A DNA stretch of 64,000 nucleotides, from positions 1-64,000 of the forward strand of contig NZ_JABMKZ010000016.1 in NCBI RefSeq assembly GCF_013204855.1, written 5' to 3'. The notes below the pieces were generated by a model, which was given only the letters and a program-made list of their open reading frames with translations, ran no database searches and had not been told where the DNA came from. Position 1 is the stretch's first letter, and every line of letters starts with the position of its first letter. Position numbers and translations under genes: made by a program. The stretch is from Paenibacillus alba (GTDB lineage: Bacteria; Bacillota; Bacilli; Paenibacillales; NBRC-103111). This document shows, one piece after another, positions 47,624-56,395 of the stretch.

Positions 47624-47637
47624 ATTTGTGGTATAAT
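47624..47637 (+). promoter_or_regulatory. Extended -10 promoter of the MazG-like/yybS/gdpP operon
   Basis: TGGTATAAT (TATAAT at 47632-47637) provides an extended -10; the -35 is weak (TCTTTT). Confidence 0.6.
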
Positions 47638-47675
47638 TGACTCCATAGTCTTTGTTGGATGGGGAGAGATGACGG

Positions 47676-47987
47676 TTGCTGAGTAGGGAAAAGGATGTTG
47701 ACCTAGCCAGACGGGCCAAAGTCATTGAGTGGCTCAAGACAGAAGTCGTAGATCATGTAGCACATCTACTCAAAGGCATATGGGAAGGCAGCCAAGTGAA
47801 AATTGTCGATGGATTAGCCAGCTTAATCTCAAGCGGTTATATTTTGGGAAGAAGACTTGGTATATCTTATCGCAGTTTGGACGAAGCCATTATAGATAAA
47901 ATGAAGAAGCACCGCCAAGAGGGCCATCAACTTGAGGATTGGTACGGCGACATTTCATCGCTCGAAGAACATTTACGTAAGAGGTGA
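47676..47987 (+). CDS. MazG-like family protein
   Basis: This 103-residue protein starts at TTG 47676 after GGGGAGAGATGACGG. DVDLARRAKVIEWLKTEVVDHVAHLLKGIWEG and LISSGYILGRRLGISY match the short MazG-like family of Bacillales. Full MazG enzymes hydrolyse NTPs, but catalytic acidic residues are not obvious here, so activity is uncertain. It is the first gene of the conserved run leading to gdpP. Confidence 0.8.
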   Translation: MLSREKDVDLARRAKVIEWLKTEVVDHVAHLLKGIWEGSQVKIVDGLASLISSGYILGRRLGISYRSLDEAIIDKMKKHRQEGHQLEDWYGDISSLEEHLRKR

Positions 47988-47993
47988 GCCCGG

Positions 47994-48908
47994 TTGGGGA
48001 ATCGAAATTGGCAAAGCATTATCTGGAGCGCAGTGACCATTGTTTCATTGCTATCTTTAATGACGCCTTTTATTATTTTCACATTTAGTTTTCTTATCAT
48101 TCCTGTATTAATGCTATACGTTAAATCAAGCACCAAGCGTTTCGTGATCAGTTATGTGGTGAGCTTGCTTGTCGTTTATTTATTAACCCAATGGCATGGG
48201 ATTTCGTTGATATCGGTTTCTCTGTTCTTCTTGCCGCCGGTTCTGGTTATGGGTAATTTATATAAACGCAAAGCAGCCGCAAGGTCCGTGTTGACGGCAG
48301 GAATCATTACGTTTCTGGCGGAATCGTTGATCACTCTTCTGATCGGGTATTCACTTGGGTTCGATCCGGTTGCGAAGTTCAAAAACTTCATGATAGACAG
48401 CATTGCGAGCATGCCTGCAGGGATTCAAGAGGTGCTGCCGAAGGATCAAAACTGGTATGTGAATTTCATTGTCCAAGTGATTCCGTTGTACTTGATTTTC
48501 GTTGCCCTGTTCTATACGTTTGTAACTCACGGTATCAGCCGTTGGCTGCTTAATAAAACAGGGGAAGGTATTCCCGGACTGCGCCCTATGCGGGAGTGGA
48601 TGCTGCAGAAATCGCTCGTTTGGCTCTATTTGATTGTGTTTGTTTTGGATTTATTCACGAACCCCAATTCAAACTCCTTCATTCCCACGCTGCTGATGAA
48701 TGCGATGCCGCTGCTTATGCTCGCTTTTACCATCCAAGCGATTTGCTTTCTGTTCTTCGTTGCTCATGCGAACAAGTGGAAGCCTATTTTACCGATTGCA
48801 GCGATAATCTTGGTATGTTTTATGCCTCCTCTTTTTATCGTATACAGCTTATTAGGGGTATTTGATGTTGCGTTTCCAATCCGTGAACGGTTTAAGAAAA
48901 ATTTATAG
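47994..48908 (+). CDS. yybS: YybS family membrane protein (DUF2232)
   Basis: The protein has 304 residues with about eight hydrophobic segments, starting at TTG 47994 preceded by GAGGTGAG. FIIFTFSFLIIPVLMLYVK and the later VLVCFMPPLFIVYSLLGVFDV are characteristic. It is always found ahead of gdpP (yybT) in Bacillales. Function unknown; possibly a transporter-like S-component. Confidence 0.88.
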   Translation: MGNRNWQSIIWSAVTIVSLLSLMTPFIIFTFSFLIIPVLMLYVKSSTKRFVISYVVSLLVVYLLTQWHGISLISVSLFFLPPVLVMGNLYKRKAAARSVLTAGIITFLAESLITLLIGYSLGFDPVAKFKNFMIDSIASMPAGIQEVLPKDQNWYVNFIVQVIPLYLIFVALFYTFVTHGISRWLLNKTGEGIPGLRPMREWMLQKSLVWLYLIVFVLDLFTNPNSNSFIPTLLMNAMPLLMLAFTIQAICFLFFVAHANKWKPILPIAAIILVCFMPPLFIVYSLLGVFDVAFPIRERFKKNL

Positions 48909-48927
48909 GATTAGGAGCTAGTTTCGA

Positions 48928-50889
48928 ATGCCGAAGTTCCTTTTAAAGCGATGGCACGGTCAACATATCGTGTGGATTTTCGTTTTGCTCATTGTGATGA
49001 CAGCGACAATCTATATGTTCAAATGGTGGTTGGGTCTTACAGCCTTCATGGTCTGCGGGGTTATGGCATATTTTACGCTGCAAGCAGAGACGGCTTTTCG
49101 TAGAGAGCTGAACACTTATGTCGGGACAATTACACATCGGGTGAAAAAAGCCGGCAATGAAGTGATGAGCGGCCTCCCCATCGGAATTATTTTATATAAT
49201 GAAGAGAAGCGCATTGAATGGCATAACCCTTTTGTCGCGAAAATGTTGGAGAAGGATTCGGTCATCGGTGAGCCCTTGTACGATTATTTACCTGATCTGA
49301 AAAGCAAAAAGGACAAAACCGATAAGCTCGAGATATCGATCGGAAAGTTTATTTATCAAGTATGGATTAAGCCCGAAGAGCGGCTGCTTTATTTCCGTGA
49401 AATTACGGAACAAGCGATTTTGGCCAAGAAGTATGAAGATGAAAAAACGGTTATCGGTATCGTGATGATGGATAACTTAGAGGAATCGACGCAAGGACTG
49501 GATGATCAGACGCGCAGTATCATGCTGGCGAAGGTGACCGGTGAGATTACGGAATGGGCTCAAAAGCACCAAATTTATTTGCGCCGAACCTCATCAGATC
49601 GGTTCCTCATCCTGCTGGACCAGAAAGCTCTGCGCTTACTAGAGCAAACACGATTCGAGATCCTGGATGATGTCCGGGATCTGACCATTGAGAACAAGCT
49701 GCCGATGACGTTAAGTATCGGGATCGCCTCAGGGACTGAACAGCTTATGGAGCTTGGCCAAATGGCTCAAATGGGTCTGGATATGTCCTTGGGCCGCGGC
49801 GGCGATCAGGTTACCGTCAAGGCTGGACAGCGACTGTCTTTTTATGGCGGCAGAACGAATGCGGTCGAGAAGCGAACGCGGGTAAGGGCAAGAGTGATCT
49901 CCCATGCGTTACGTGATTTGATGAAAGATAGTGACAAGGTGATCATCATGGGTCACCGGTTTCCGGATATGGACTGTATTGGGGCTTCTATCGGTGTTTT
50001 GAAGGCGGTACAGGTAATTGGCAAAGAAGGTTACATCGTACTGGAGGGCGTTAATCCGTCGATTCAAAAGGTGATGGAAACGATCGCCGCGGACGAAAGG
50101 CTGCATCGTTGGTTCATCACACCGGAACAAGCGATGCAGATTACGACTCAGCGCTCTTTGGCAGTTGTCGTAGATACGCATAAGGCATCTATGGTAGCCG
50201 AGCCTAAGCTGCTGCAGCAGACCCATAGGGTCGTGGTGGTCGATCACCATCGTCGCAGTGAGGAGTTTATCCATGATGCTACACTCGTCTATATGGAGCC
50301 TTACGCGTCGTCTACATGCGAACTCGTGACGGAGCTGCTCCAATACATCAATGAGAAGCTTGCATTGGAAGTGTTGGAGGCCACGACGCTGCTTGCCGGC
50401 ATTGTGGTAGATACGAAGAGCTTCAGCCTCCGTACCGGAGCCAGAACCTTCGAAGCCGCCTCTTATTTACGTCGAAATGGGGCTGATTCCGCGCTTATTC
50501 AGCGTCTGCTCAAGGAAGATCTCGATTCTTATATCGAGCGAGCCGAAGTGATTAAGCACACGGAAACGATTCACGAACATATCGCACTCGCCGTTGCGTC
50601 GTCAAACCATAAATATTCTCAGTTGATGATTGCGCAAGTTGCTGATACATTGTTGAATATGACGAATATTATGGCTTCCTTTGTCATCGCGGAGCGACAT
50701 GACGGTTTGATTGGCATTAGCGCTCGATCTTTGGGGCAGATGAATGTCCAAGTGGTTATGGAGCGACTGGGTGGCGGCGGGCATTTGACGAATGCGGCTA
50801 CTCAGCTGGATGGCACTTTAGAGGAAGCAACGAGCCGATTGAAGAAAGTATTAGAGGATATTCAGGAAGAGGAGGGACTTTTCGAATGA
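48928..50889 (+). CDS. gdpP: Cyclic-di-AMP phosphodiesterase GdpP
   Basis: The protein has 653 residues. Two transmembrane helices (about 12-54) are followed by a PAS domain (about 80-150) and a degenerate GGDEF domain ([14 protein letters not shown] in place of GG[D/E]EF). A DHH domain ([28 protein letters not shown]) and DHHA1 ([13 protein letters not shown]) complete it. It degrades c-di-AMP, which controls potassium and cell-wall homeostasis. It overlaps rplI by 4 bases. Confidence 0.97.
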   Translation: MPKFLLKRWHGQHIVWIFVLLIVMTATIYMFKWWLGLTAFMVCGVMAYFTLQAETAFRRELNTYVGTITHRVKKAGNEVMSGLPIGIILYNEEKRIEWHNPFVAKMLEKDSVIGEPLYDYLPDLKSKKDKTDKLEISIGKFIYQVWIKPEERLLYFREITEQAILAKKYEDEKTVIGIVMMDNLEESTQGLDDQTRSIMLAKVTGEITEWAQKHQIYLRRTSSDRFLILLDQKALRLLEQTRFEILDDVRDLTIENKLPMTLSIGIASGTEQLMELGQMAQMGLDMSLGRGGDQVTVKAGQRLSFYGGRTNAVEKRTRVRARVISHALRDLMKDSDKVIIMGHRFPDMDCIGASIGVLKAVQVIGKEGYIVLEGVNPSIQKVMETIAADERLHRWFITPEQAMQITTQRSLAVVVDTHKASMVAEPKLLQQTHRVVVVDHHRRSEEFIHDATLVYMEPYASSTCELVTELLQYINEKLALEVLEATTLLAGIVVDTKSFSLRTGARTFEAASYLRRNGADSALIQRLLKEDLDSYIERAEVIKHTETIHEHIALAVASSNHKYSQLMIAQVADTLLNMTNIMASFVIAERHDGLIGISARSLGQMNVQVVMERLGGGGHLTNAATQLDGTLEEATSRLKKVLEDIQEEEGLFE

Positions 50890-51335
50890 AAGTAATTTTA
50901 TTGAAAGACGTGAAAGGCCAAGGTAAAAAAGGTGAAGTGAAAGAAGTATCTGAGGGCTACGCTCAGAATTTCCTGATTGCTCAGGGGCTTGCTGCTCCAG
51001 CGACAACAGGCACTGTGAAGGTGCTCGATAACCAGAAGAAAGCTGAACAACGCCGCAAGGATCAAGAGAAAGCAGACGCGCAGGCACTAGGTGAGAAGCT
51101 GGGAGAAATGACCGTTCAAATCAAGGCCAAAGCAGGTGAAGGCGGACGATTGTTCGGAGCGATTCCAAGTAAGCAAATTGCTGAGGTTCTGGAAAAACAA
51201 TATAAAATTGTGATCGATAAACGTAAAATTGTTTTGGAAGATCCTATTCGCACACTTGGTGTGACCAAAGTTCCTGTGAAGCTTCATAGTGATGTTACAG
51301 CTAGCTTGAATGTACAAGTGACGGAAGAGAAGTAA
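50886..51335 (+). CDS. rplI: 50S ribosomal protein L9
   Basis: The 149-residue protein begins [31 protein letters not shown], the L9 signature. A central helix leads to the C-terminal domain with [19 protein letters not shown]. It is translationally coupled to gdpP (ATGA). Confidence 0.98.
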   Translation: MKVILLKDVKGQGKKGEVKEVSEGYAQNFLIAQGLAAPATTGTVKVLDNQKKAEQRRKDQEKADAQALGEKLGEMTVQIKAKAGEGGRLFGAIPSKQIAEVLEKQYKIVIDKRKIVLEDPIRTLGVTKVPVKLHSDVTASLNVQVTEEK

Positions 51336-51379
51336 CACAATCAGATTAAAGTCATAGTCATAAAAGAAATGAACTGAAT

Positions 51380-51470
51380 AGAAGTCCCTAGCAGCTCTTA
51401 TTTGTGAGTCTATCACTTATTTGGCAGGTTCCTGTCCCAATAAGAGTCTCTGGGGGCTTCTATTTTATTA
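51380..51470 (+). terminator. Long interrupted hairpin between rplI and dnaB
   Basis: AGAAGTCCC...GCTCTTATT (51380-51402) can pair with AATAAGAGTC...GGGGCTTCT (51439-51461). An inner GCAGGTTCCTGTCC region and a TATTTTATT tail follow. It is a terminator or attenuator reducing read-through into dnaB. Confidence 0.65.
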
Positions 51471-51526
51471 AAATGATCCGAAAATATGAAACAACTAACT
51501 ACGAAAAGAAAGGCGGGTATAACAGC

Positions 51527-52891
51527 ATGAGCGGAGATAATATGTTTATGGATCGTGTACCCCCTCAAAATATAGAAGCCGAGCAAGCGGTGCTCGGTGC
51601 TATTTTGATTAATGGCGATGCGTTGATTACGGCTATGGAGCGGATATCCAGCGATGATTTCTATCGGGGGACGCATCAGCGGATCTTCGAAGCGATTGTT
51701 GAGCTTGCGGAAGATCAGGAGCCTGTCGATCTGATAACACTAACATCGCTGCTTCAGAACAAGCAGCAGCTCGAAGAGATCGGCGGCGTAACGTATTTGT
51801 CGGAGCTGGCCAATGCAGTGCCGACAGCAGCCAACATCGATTACTATGCGGCGATCGTCGAGGAGAAATCGATGCTTCGCCGCTTGATTCGCACAGCGAC
51901 ACAGATCGTCTCCAACGGCTATGCCAATGAAGACGATGTAGGTTCCATGCTGAGCGAGGCTGAATCGAAGATCCTCGAGATTTCGCAGCGCCGCAGCTCA
52001 AGCGGCTTCGTGGTCATTCGCGACGTGCTCATGGAAGTCTTCGAGAAGGTTGAACAGCTCTACTCGAATAAGGGCGGCTCAACGGGGATCCCTTCGGGGT
52101 TCATTGACCTCGATAAGATGACGTCCGGCTTCCAGCGTTCTGACCTTGTCATCTTGGCGGCGCGTCCTTCCGTAGGGAAAACCGCGTTCGCGCTGAATGT
52201 GGCGCAGAACGTTGGCGTCCGAGCGAAGGAAACCGTCGCCATCTTCTCCCTCGAGATGGGCGCGGCGCAGCTCGTACAGCGTATGATTTGCGCCGAGGCG
52301 AATGTCGATGCCAACCGCATGCGGACAGGTTACCTCGAGGGCGACGACTGGGAGAAGCTGACGATGGCGATCGGCGCTTTGTCTGAGGCCAACATCTACA
52401 TCGACGATTCACCGTCAATTACGGTCGCGGACATTCGCGCCAAATGCCGTCGTCTGCAGCAGGAGAAGGGGCTCGGCATGATCCTCATCGACTACTTGCA
52501 GCTGATTGCCGGCCGCGGCAAAGGCGACAACCGTCAGCAGGAGGTCTCTGAGATCTCCCGTACGCTGAAGCAAATTGCGCGTGAGCTCAACGTACCGGTC
52601 ATTGCGCTCTCGCAGCTGAGCCGGGGTGTTGAGCAGCGGCAGGACAAACGCCCGATGATGTCTGACCTTCGGGAATCGGGCTCCATCGAGCAAGATGCCG
52701 ATATCGTCGCGTTCCTTTACCGTGACGATTACTACGATAAAGAATCCGAGAAGAAGAACATTATCGAAATTATCATTGCTAAGCAGCGGAACGGTCCGGT
52801 AGGCACCGTGGAGTTGGCTTTCTTGAAGCAATTCAATAAATTCGTGAACATGGATCGAAGTCATCAAGAAGCAGCAGCCGGTCAGTATTGA
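51527..52891 (+). CDS. dnaB: Replicative DNA helicase DnaB
   Basis: This is a 454-residue protein from ATG 51527 (MSGDNMFMDRVPPQNIEAEQ); the frame is open 41 codons upstream, but those residues overlap the terminator and are not conserved. The N-terminal domain is EAEQAVLGAILING. The RecA-like domain has Walker A ARPSVGKTAFALN, EMGAAQLVQR, and LIDYLQLIAGRGKGDNRQQEVSEISR. It is the hexameric fork helicase (called DnaC in B. subtilis). Codons in its middle are more G+C-rich than in neighbours. Confidence 0.97.
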   Translation: MSGDNMFMDRVPPQNIEAEQAVLGAILINGDALITAMERISSDDFYRGTHQRIFEAIVELAEDQEPVDLITLTSLLQNKQQLEEIGGVTYLSELANAVPTAANIDYYAAIVEEKSMLRRLIRTATQIVSNGYANEDDVGSMLSEAESKILEISQRRSSSGFVVIRDVLMEVFEKVEQLYSNKGGSTGIPSGFIDLDKMTSGFQRSDLVILAARPSVGKTAFALNVAQNVGVRAKETVAIFSLEMGAAQLVQRMICAEANVDANRMRTGYLEGDDWEKLTMAIGALSEANIYIDDSPSITVADIRAKCRRLQQEKGLGMILIDYLQLIAGRGKGDNRQQEVSEISRTLKQIARELNVPVIALSQLSRGVEQRQDKRPMMSDLRESGSIEQDADIVAFLYRDDYYDKESEKKNIIEIIIAKQRNGPVGTVELAFLKQFNKFVNMDRSHQEAAAGQY

Positions 52892-52906
52892 CGGCTGTTT
52901 TTTTTT
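52875..52906 (+). terminator. Terminator of dnaB
   Basis: CAGCCGGTCA-GTAT-TGACGGCTG followed by TTTTTTTTT overlaps the last codons of the gene. Confidence 0.9.
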
Positions 52907-52945
52907 GACCGCGAAGGTGCGGATTCTCCTCGAGTGGAAGCTGAG

Positions 52946-53237
52946 AGGCTGAAAAACAGCCTTAAGGTGGGTGGAAAGCTGGGACTGACTTCCGTAAGGC
53001 TGAAAAACAGCCCTAAAGTGAGCGGATAGCTGGAAATGAACTCCGTAAGGCTGAAAAACAGCCTTACAGGAGGAGAAAAGAGCAGATTCTCCTCGAGTGG
53101 AAGCTGAGAGGCCGAAATTCAGCCTTAAGGTGGGTGGAAAGCTGGAAATGCCCTCCGTAAGGCTGAAAAACGGCCTTACAGGAGGAGAAAAGAGCAGATT
53201 CTCTGTAATTGGTCGCTGAGAGGCCGAAAAACAGCCC
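52946..53237. repeat. Array of six spaced short palindromes (AGGCTG-N5-CAGCCT)
   Basis: Units lie at 52946-52962, 52997-53013, 53048-53064, 53109-53125, 53160-53176 and 53221-53237. Start-to-start distances are 51, 51, 61, 51 and 61. The loop is AAAAA except AAATT in unit 4. The spacers fall into repeated types (for example GATTCTCCTCGAGTGGAAGC at 52923 and again at 53085), so longer composite units have been copied. No gene is seen here. Confidence 0.9.
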
Positions 53238-53345
53238 TAAAGAACAAGCAGGTTAGAAGCAGCCAAAGCGCGGAGTTAACGCGATTCCTCCTCAAGTTTT
53301 CACGTTTTGCTTGCAGATCCGAAGGTGGAATGTAATAGTGTGTGC

Positions 53346-53421
53346 AATTTCCGAACGATTATACAAGCACATGTGGAATTGTTCGTTTTTCATTGACTTT
53401 GCTATGGGGGACTGCTACACT
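53346..53421 (+). promoter_or_regulatory. purA promoter with PurR-type boxes
   Basis: TTGACT (53393-53398), 17 bases, TACACT (53416-53421). Just upstream are two inverted PurBox-like elements with CGAA cores: TTTCCGAACGATT (53348-53360) and AATTGTTCGTTTTT (53377-53390), 16 bases apart. This matches the spacing of B. subtilis PurR control regions. Confidence 0.8.
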
Positions 53422-53427
53422 AGAGAC

Positions 53428-53728
53428 GGTGAAAAAAACCTTGTCGAATGCCTGTATGATGATGCAGGGCTAGTTCGAAGTTAGGTCGTTTTTCATGCCG
53501 AAAGGTAGGTCCACTTCCTGCAGATCACTGCCGAAGAGACCTGGTGTTCCTTCGGTGAGTAAGCCTGTGACCCGCGCGAGCGGTGTGTAAAGGGATTTGC
53601 ATCGCCAGAGGGAAGTATGATGGACGCTGAATGCTTTAGCGCTTTAATGAGGTCCAACTTTTCTCTGTGGAATTACAGCCATCAAGGCTCATTATGGGTG
53701 ACTCGTCACCGTACGGAGGTAAGTGCAT
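53428..53728 (+). promoter_or_regulatory. Long, structured 5' leader of purA
   Basis: About 300 bases lie between the promoter and the purA start without an open frame of note. Local hairpins are visible: CCTG...CAGG (53450-53470), CCGAAG...CTTCGG (53532-53557), a GGAC...GTCC stem (53623-53655) and GGTGA-CTCG-TCACC (53697-53710) directly before GGAGG. It does not match a riboswitch or T-box that I recognise. Confidence 0.55.
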
Positions 53729-55015
53729 ATGTCAACGGTTGTTGTTGTCGGTACGCAATGGGGAGATGAAGGAAAAGGGAAAATCACGGATTTCTTAGCG
53801 GAATCTGCTGAGGTTGTTGCTCGTTACCAAGGTGGTAACAATGCAGGCCATACGATTATTATTAGCGGCAAGAAATATAAGCTAACAATGATTCCTTCCG
53901 GTATTTTTTACAAAGATAAAGCGTGTGTAATTGGGAATGGGATGGTTATCAACCCAGCTGCACTTATTGAAGAAATTAATTACATTCATGATAATGGTTT
54001 TACAACGACGAATCTGAACATCAGTGACCGCGCGCATGTCATTATGCCGTATCATTTGCTGCTGGATGGTTTGGAAGAGGACCGCAAAGGTGATAGCAAA
54101 ATTGGCACGACCCGCAAAGGGATCGGACCTTGTTATATGGATAAAGCAGCTCGCAACGGCATTCGTATTGCGGATTTGATGGATGCGGAAGAGTTTGAAT
54201 TGAAGCTTAGACGCATTGTGGCTGAGAAAAATGTATTGATCGAGCAAGTGTACGGTTCCACAGGTCTTGATGTAGAGCCTATCCTCAAAGAATACTTGGC
54301 ATTCGCTGAGGTCCTTCGTCCTTATGTGAAGGATACGTCCGTTATTCTTAATGAATATATCGATCAAGGCCGCAGAGTGCTTTTCGAAGGCGCACAAGGC
54401 GTTATGTTGGACATCGACCAAGGTACATACCCGTATGTAACTTCCTCGAACCCAACGGCTGGCGGCGTTTGTATCGGTTCCGGCGTAGGCCCAACGAAGA
54501 TTCACAACATCATCGGTGTAGCCAAAGCTTACACAACACGTGTTGGCGACGGACCTTTCCCTACGGAGCTGGACAATGAGATCGGTGCTTGGATTCGTGA
54601 AAAAGGTTTTGAGTACGGCACAGTAACAGGACGTCCGCGCCGCGTAGGCTGGTTCGACAGTGTTGTTGTTCGTCACGCAAGACGTGTTAGTGGGATCACA
54701 GGTCTTTCCTTGAACTCCATCGACGTGTTAACAGGCCTTGAAACTGTCAAAATTTGCACAGGCTACATGTACCGCGGTGAATTGATCGAGCACTACCCAG
54801 CTAGTTTGAAAGCTATCTCCGAGTGCGAAGCCGTGTACGAAGAGCTTCCAGGTTGGACAGAAGACGTATCTGAAGCGCGTACGCTGAGCGATCTACCAGA
54901 GAACGCAAGACATTACGTAGAGCGCGTATCCCAGCTTACAGGCATTCCGATTGCGATCTTCTCGGTAGGCCGTAATCGTGAGCAAACAAACTTGGTTCGT
55001 CCTATCTACGCATAA
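53729..55015 (+). CDS. purA: Adenylosuccinate synthetase
   Basis: The protein is 428 residues from ATG 53729 ([18 protein letters not shown]), 9 bases after GGAGG. An in-frame GTG at 53723 is too close to it. [35 protein letters not shown] and [10 protein letters not shown] are hallmark motifs. It makes adenylosuccinate from IMP, aspartate and GTP, the first committed step to AMP. Regulation by PurR is suggested by the boxes upstream. Confidence 0.98.
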   Translation: MSTVVVVGTQWGDEGKGKITDFLAESAEVVARYQGGNNAGHTIIISGKKYKLTMIPSGIFYKDKACVIGNGMVINPAALIEEINYIHDNGFTTTNLNISDRAHVIMPYHLLLDGLEEDRKGDSKIGTTRKGIGPCYMDKAARNGIRIADLMDAEEFELKLRRIVAEKNVLIEQVYGSTGLDVEPILKEYLAFAEVLRPYVKDTSVILNEYIDQGRRVLFEGAQGVMLDIDQGTYPYVTSSNPTAGGVCIGSGVGPTKIHNIIGVAKAYTTRVGDGPFPTELDNEIGAWIREKGFEYGTVTGRPRRVGWFDSVVVRHARRVSGITGLSLNSIDVLTGLETVKICTGYMYRGELIEHYPASLKAISECEAVYEELPGWTEDVSEARTLSDLPENARHYVERVSQLTGIPIAIFSVGRNREQTNLVRPIYA

Positions 55016-55053
55016 AATAAATAGGGAAGCGAGTCATTTCGCTTTATAAACAA

Positions 55054-55095
55054 AAATCCTCTAGGCTGTTGCGCAGCTTAGAGGATTTCTTTTTT
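55054..55095 (+). terminator. Terminator of purA
   Basis: AAATCCTCTAGGCTG pairs with CAGCTTAGAGGATTT (55054-55088, G-U and one bulge), followed by CTTTTTT. Confidence 0.92.
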
Positions 55096-55176
55096 GTCCA
55101 AAGGGATTTAATGGAGATGATTTCGTCAATACTGGGAAGGGGGAACATGATTATGCGCCAGGAGTGATATGAAGAA

Positions 55177-55821
55177 ATGAAATTATTAACGTGGTTGAGC
55201 AAAATTGTCATTAGCACCGTCCTTATTACATCAATTTCGATGTTTACGACATGGTATGTTGTGAATATGTACGTGGAGGATATATTTCGACAATATCAGA
55301 TCCCAGCTTTGGGTAAAAAGATTCAATTTAGTGAATTTGCTGCAAGATTGGGGGGCGAGCTGAATATAGTTATGCGTAGAGACGGAGGGAAGCAAGCTGC
55401 TCCAGTCGAAACACCTTCGAACGCGAAGCCTGCTCCTAGTCCCAGCCCGTCTGGAAGTCAGCCTACAGCTGATTCCAAAAGTAATCCGAATAAGGAAGTT
55501 GGCGCCTTGCCTTCCCCAGCGAAGGATGATGCTCTGCCTGTGATGGGACGGGTACAAAGCGAGAGCCATGAACAGAAGAAAGATATCGTCATGTCGACCG
55601 AGGATTTTGCCAAAAAGAAGGAGGCCTTAACCAGCGAAGATAAGATGAAATTATTCTCGCTTGTTGTTGCCAAGCTGCCGCAAAGTGAAGTTCAGCATCT
55701 ATCCGTTATGCTCGAGGATGGGATTACCACGGATGAGATGGACCAAATCAACGAAACGCTTAAAAAGTATTTAAATGAGAACGAGCTGAAGCAGTTGAAC
55801 GATATTCTGGGCAAGTATTAA
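55177..55821 (+). CDS. Membrane-anchored protein with Pro/Ser linker, unknown function
   Basis: The protein has 214 residues. One N-terminal transmembrane helix (VISTVLITSISMFTTWYVVNMYV, about 11-33) is followed by a short extracellular part, a Pro/Ser/Ala-rich linker (about 70-115) and a helical C-terminal domain (MSTEDFAKKKEALTSEDKMK ... ILGKY). Family not recognised. An ATG at 55169 makes a three-codon frame (MKK, stop) that overlaps the true start as ATGA, with AGGAG ahead of it. Confidence 0.75.
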   Translation: MKLLTWLSKIVISTVLITSISMFTTWYVVNMYVEDIFRQYQIPALGKKIQFSEFAARLGGELNIVMRRDGGKQAAPVETPSNAKPAPSPSPSGSQPTADSKSNPNKEVGALPSPAKDDALPVMGRVQSESHEQKKDIVMSTEDFAKKKEALTSEDKMKLFSLVVAKLPQSEVQHLSVMLEDGITTDEMDQINETLKKYLNENELKQLNDILGKY

Positions 55822-55862
55822 ACCAGCTAGAGCTCGAGAGGCATCCGAATAGTCGATTAAAG

Positions 55863-56126
55863 CTAATGGAGCTGTCCGCCGTATTTGATAATCGTATCCT
55901 CTGCTTGGCGATAGCGGGATTTCTCAACACTGACCCTAAGGGAGTAGATGGGTTCAGCCGCGTCATGATCCATGGATTGAACGTAGCTGTCCGTAGAGTA
56001 AGGAGTGTTGGATTCGTTCTCGGTTGTAAATCGAATATCGAGCACACCTTGCGATCGAAGAATTTCGGCCGTTTTTTCCATATTAAATCTGTCGAAAAAT
56101 CTCGCTTCTAGATTGATTTCCATCAT
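55863..56126 (-). CDS. Small conserved-looking protein of unknown function
   Basis: This 87-residue, mixed alpha/beta, probably cytoplasmic protein begins MMEINLEARFFDRFNMEK after GAAAGGGGTTATAG. It is convergent with the membrane-anchored protein gene. The coding frame has even composition and a good ribosome-binding site, which supports it as real, but I recognise no family. Confidence 0.65.
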   Translation of the reverse strand: MMEINLEARFFDRFNMEKTAEILRSQGVLDIRFTTENESNTPYSTDSYVQSMDHDAAEPIYSLRVSVEKSRYRQAEDTIIKYGGQLH

Positions 56127-56395
56127 CTATAACCCCTTTCTAATTTTCAAGCAAATTCGTCAAATTTAGCAGCAGCAGCAAAAATCAATTGGCAATGCGG
56201 ACAAAAAAGTGACTCTTTAGCGTCTTCTTTTGGTGGTTGACACGAATCTATCACATGGATATCGAGGATTTTGTTGAAATAGGCAGAGAAAGTGTGTTAA
56301 ATTTAACAAAAGGAAGACATCCTTTATGGATATTATGTCTAATCAAGGTTTATTTATGTATCTGTGGATGCAAAACCGTTCAAAGGGAGAAGATC

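Noticed and set aside
52946-53237. CRISPR array or simple tandem repeat
   Set aside because: Palindromes are only 17 bases, spacers themselves recur in types, and spacing is of two lengths.
53428-53728. Known small RNA (6S, RNase P, SRP or tmRNA) in the purA leader
   Set aside because: Signature sequences of these RNAs, as I know them, are absent.
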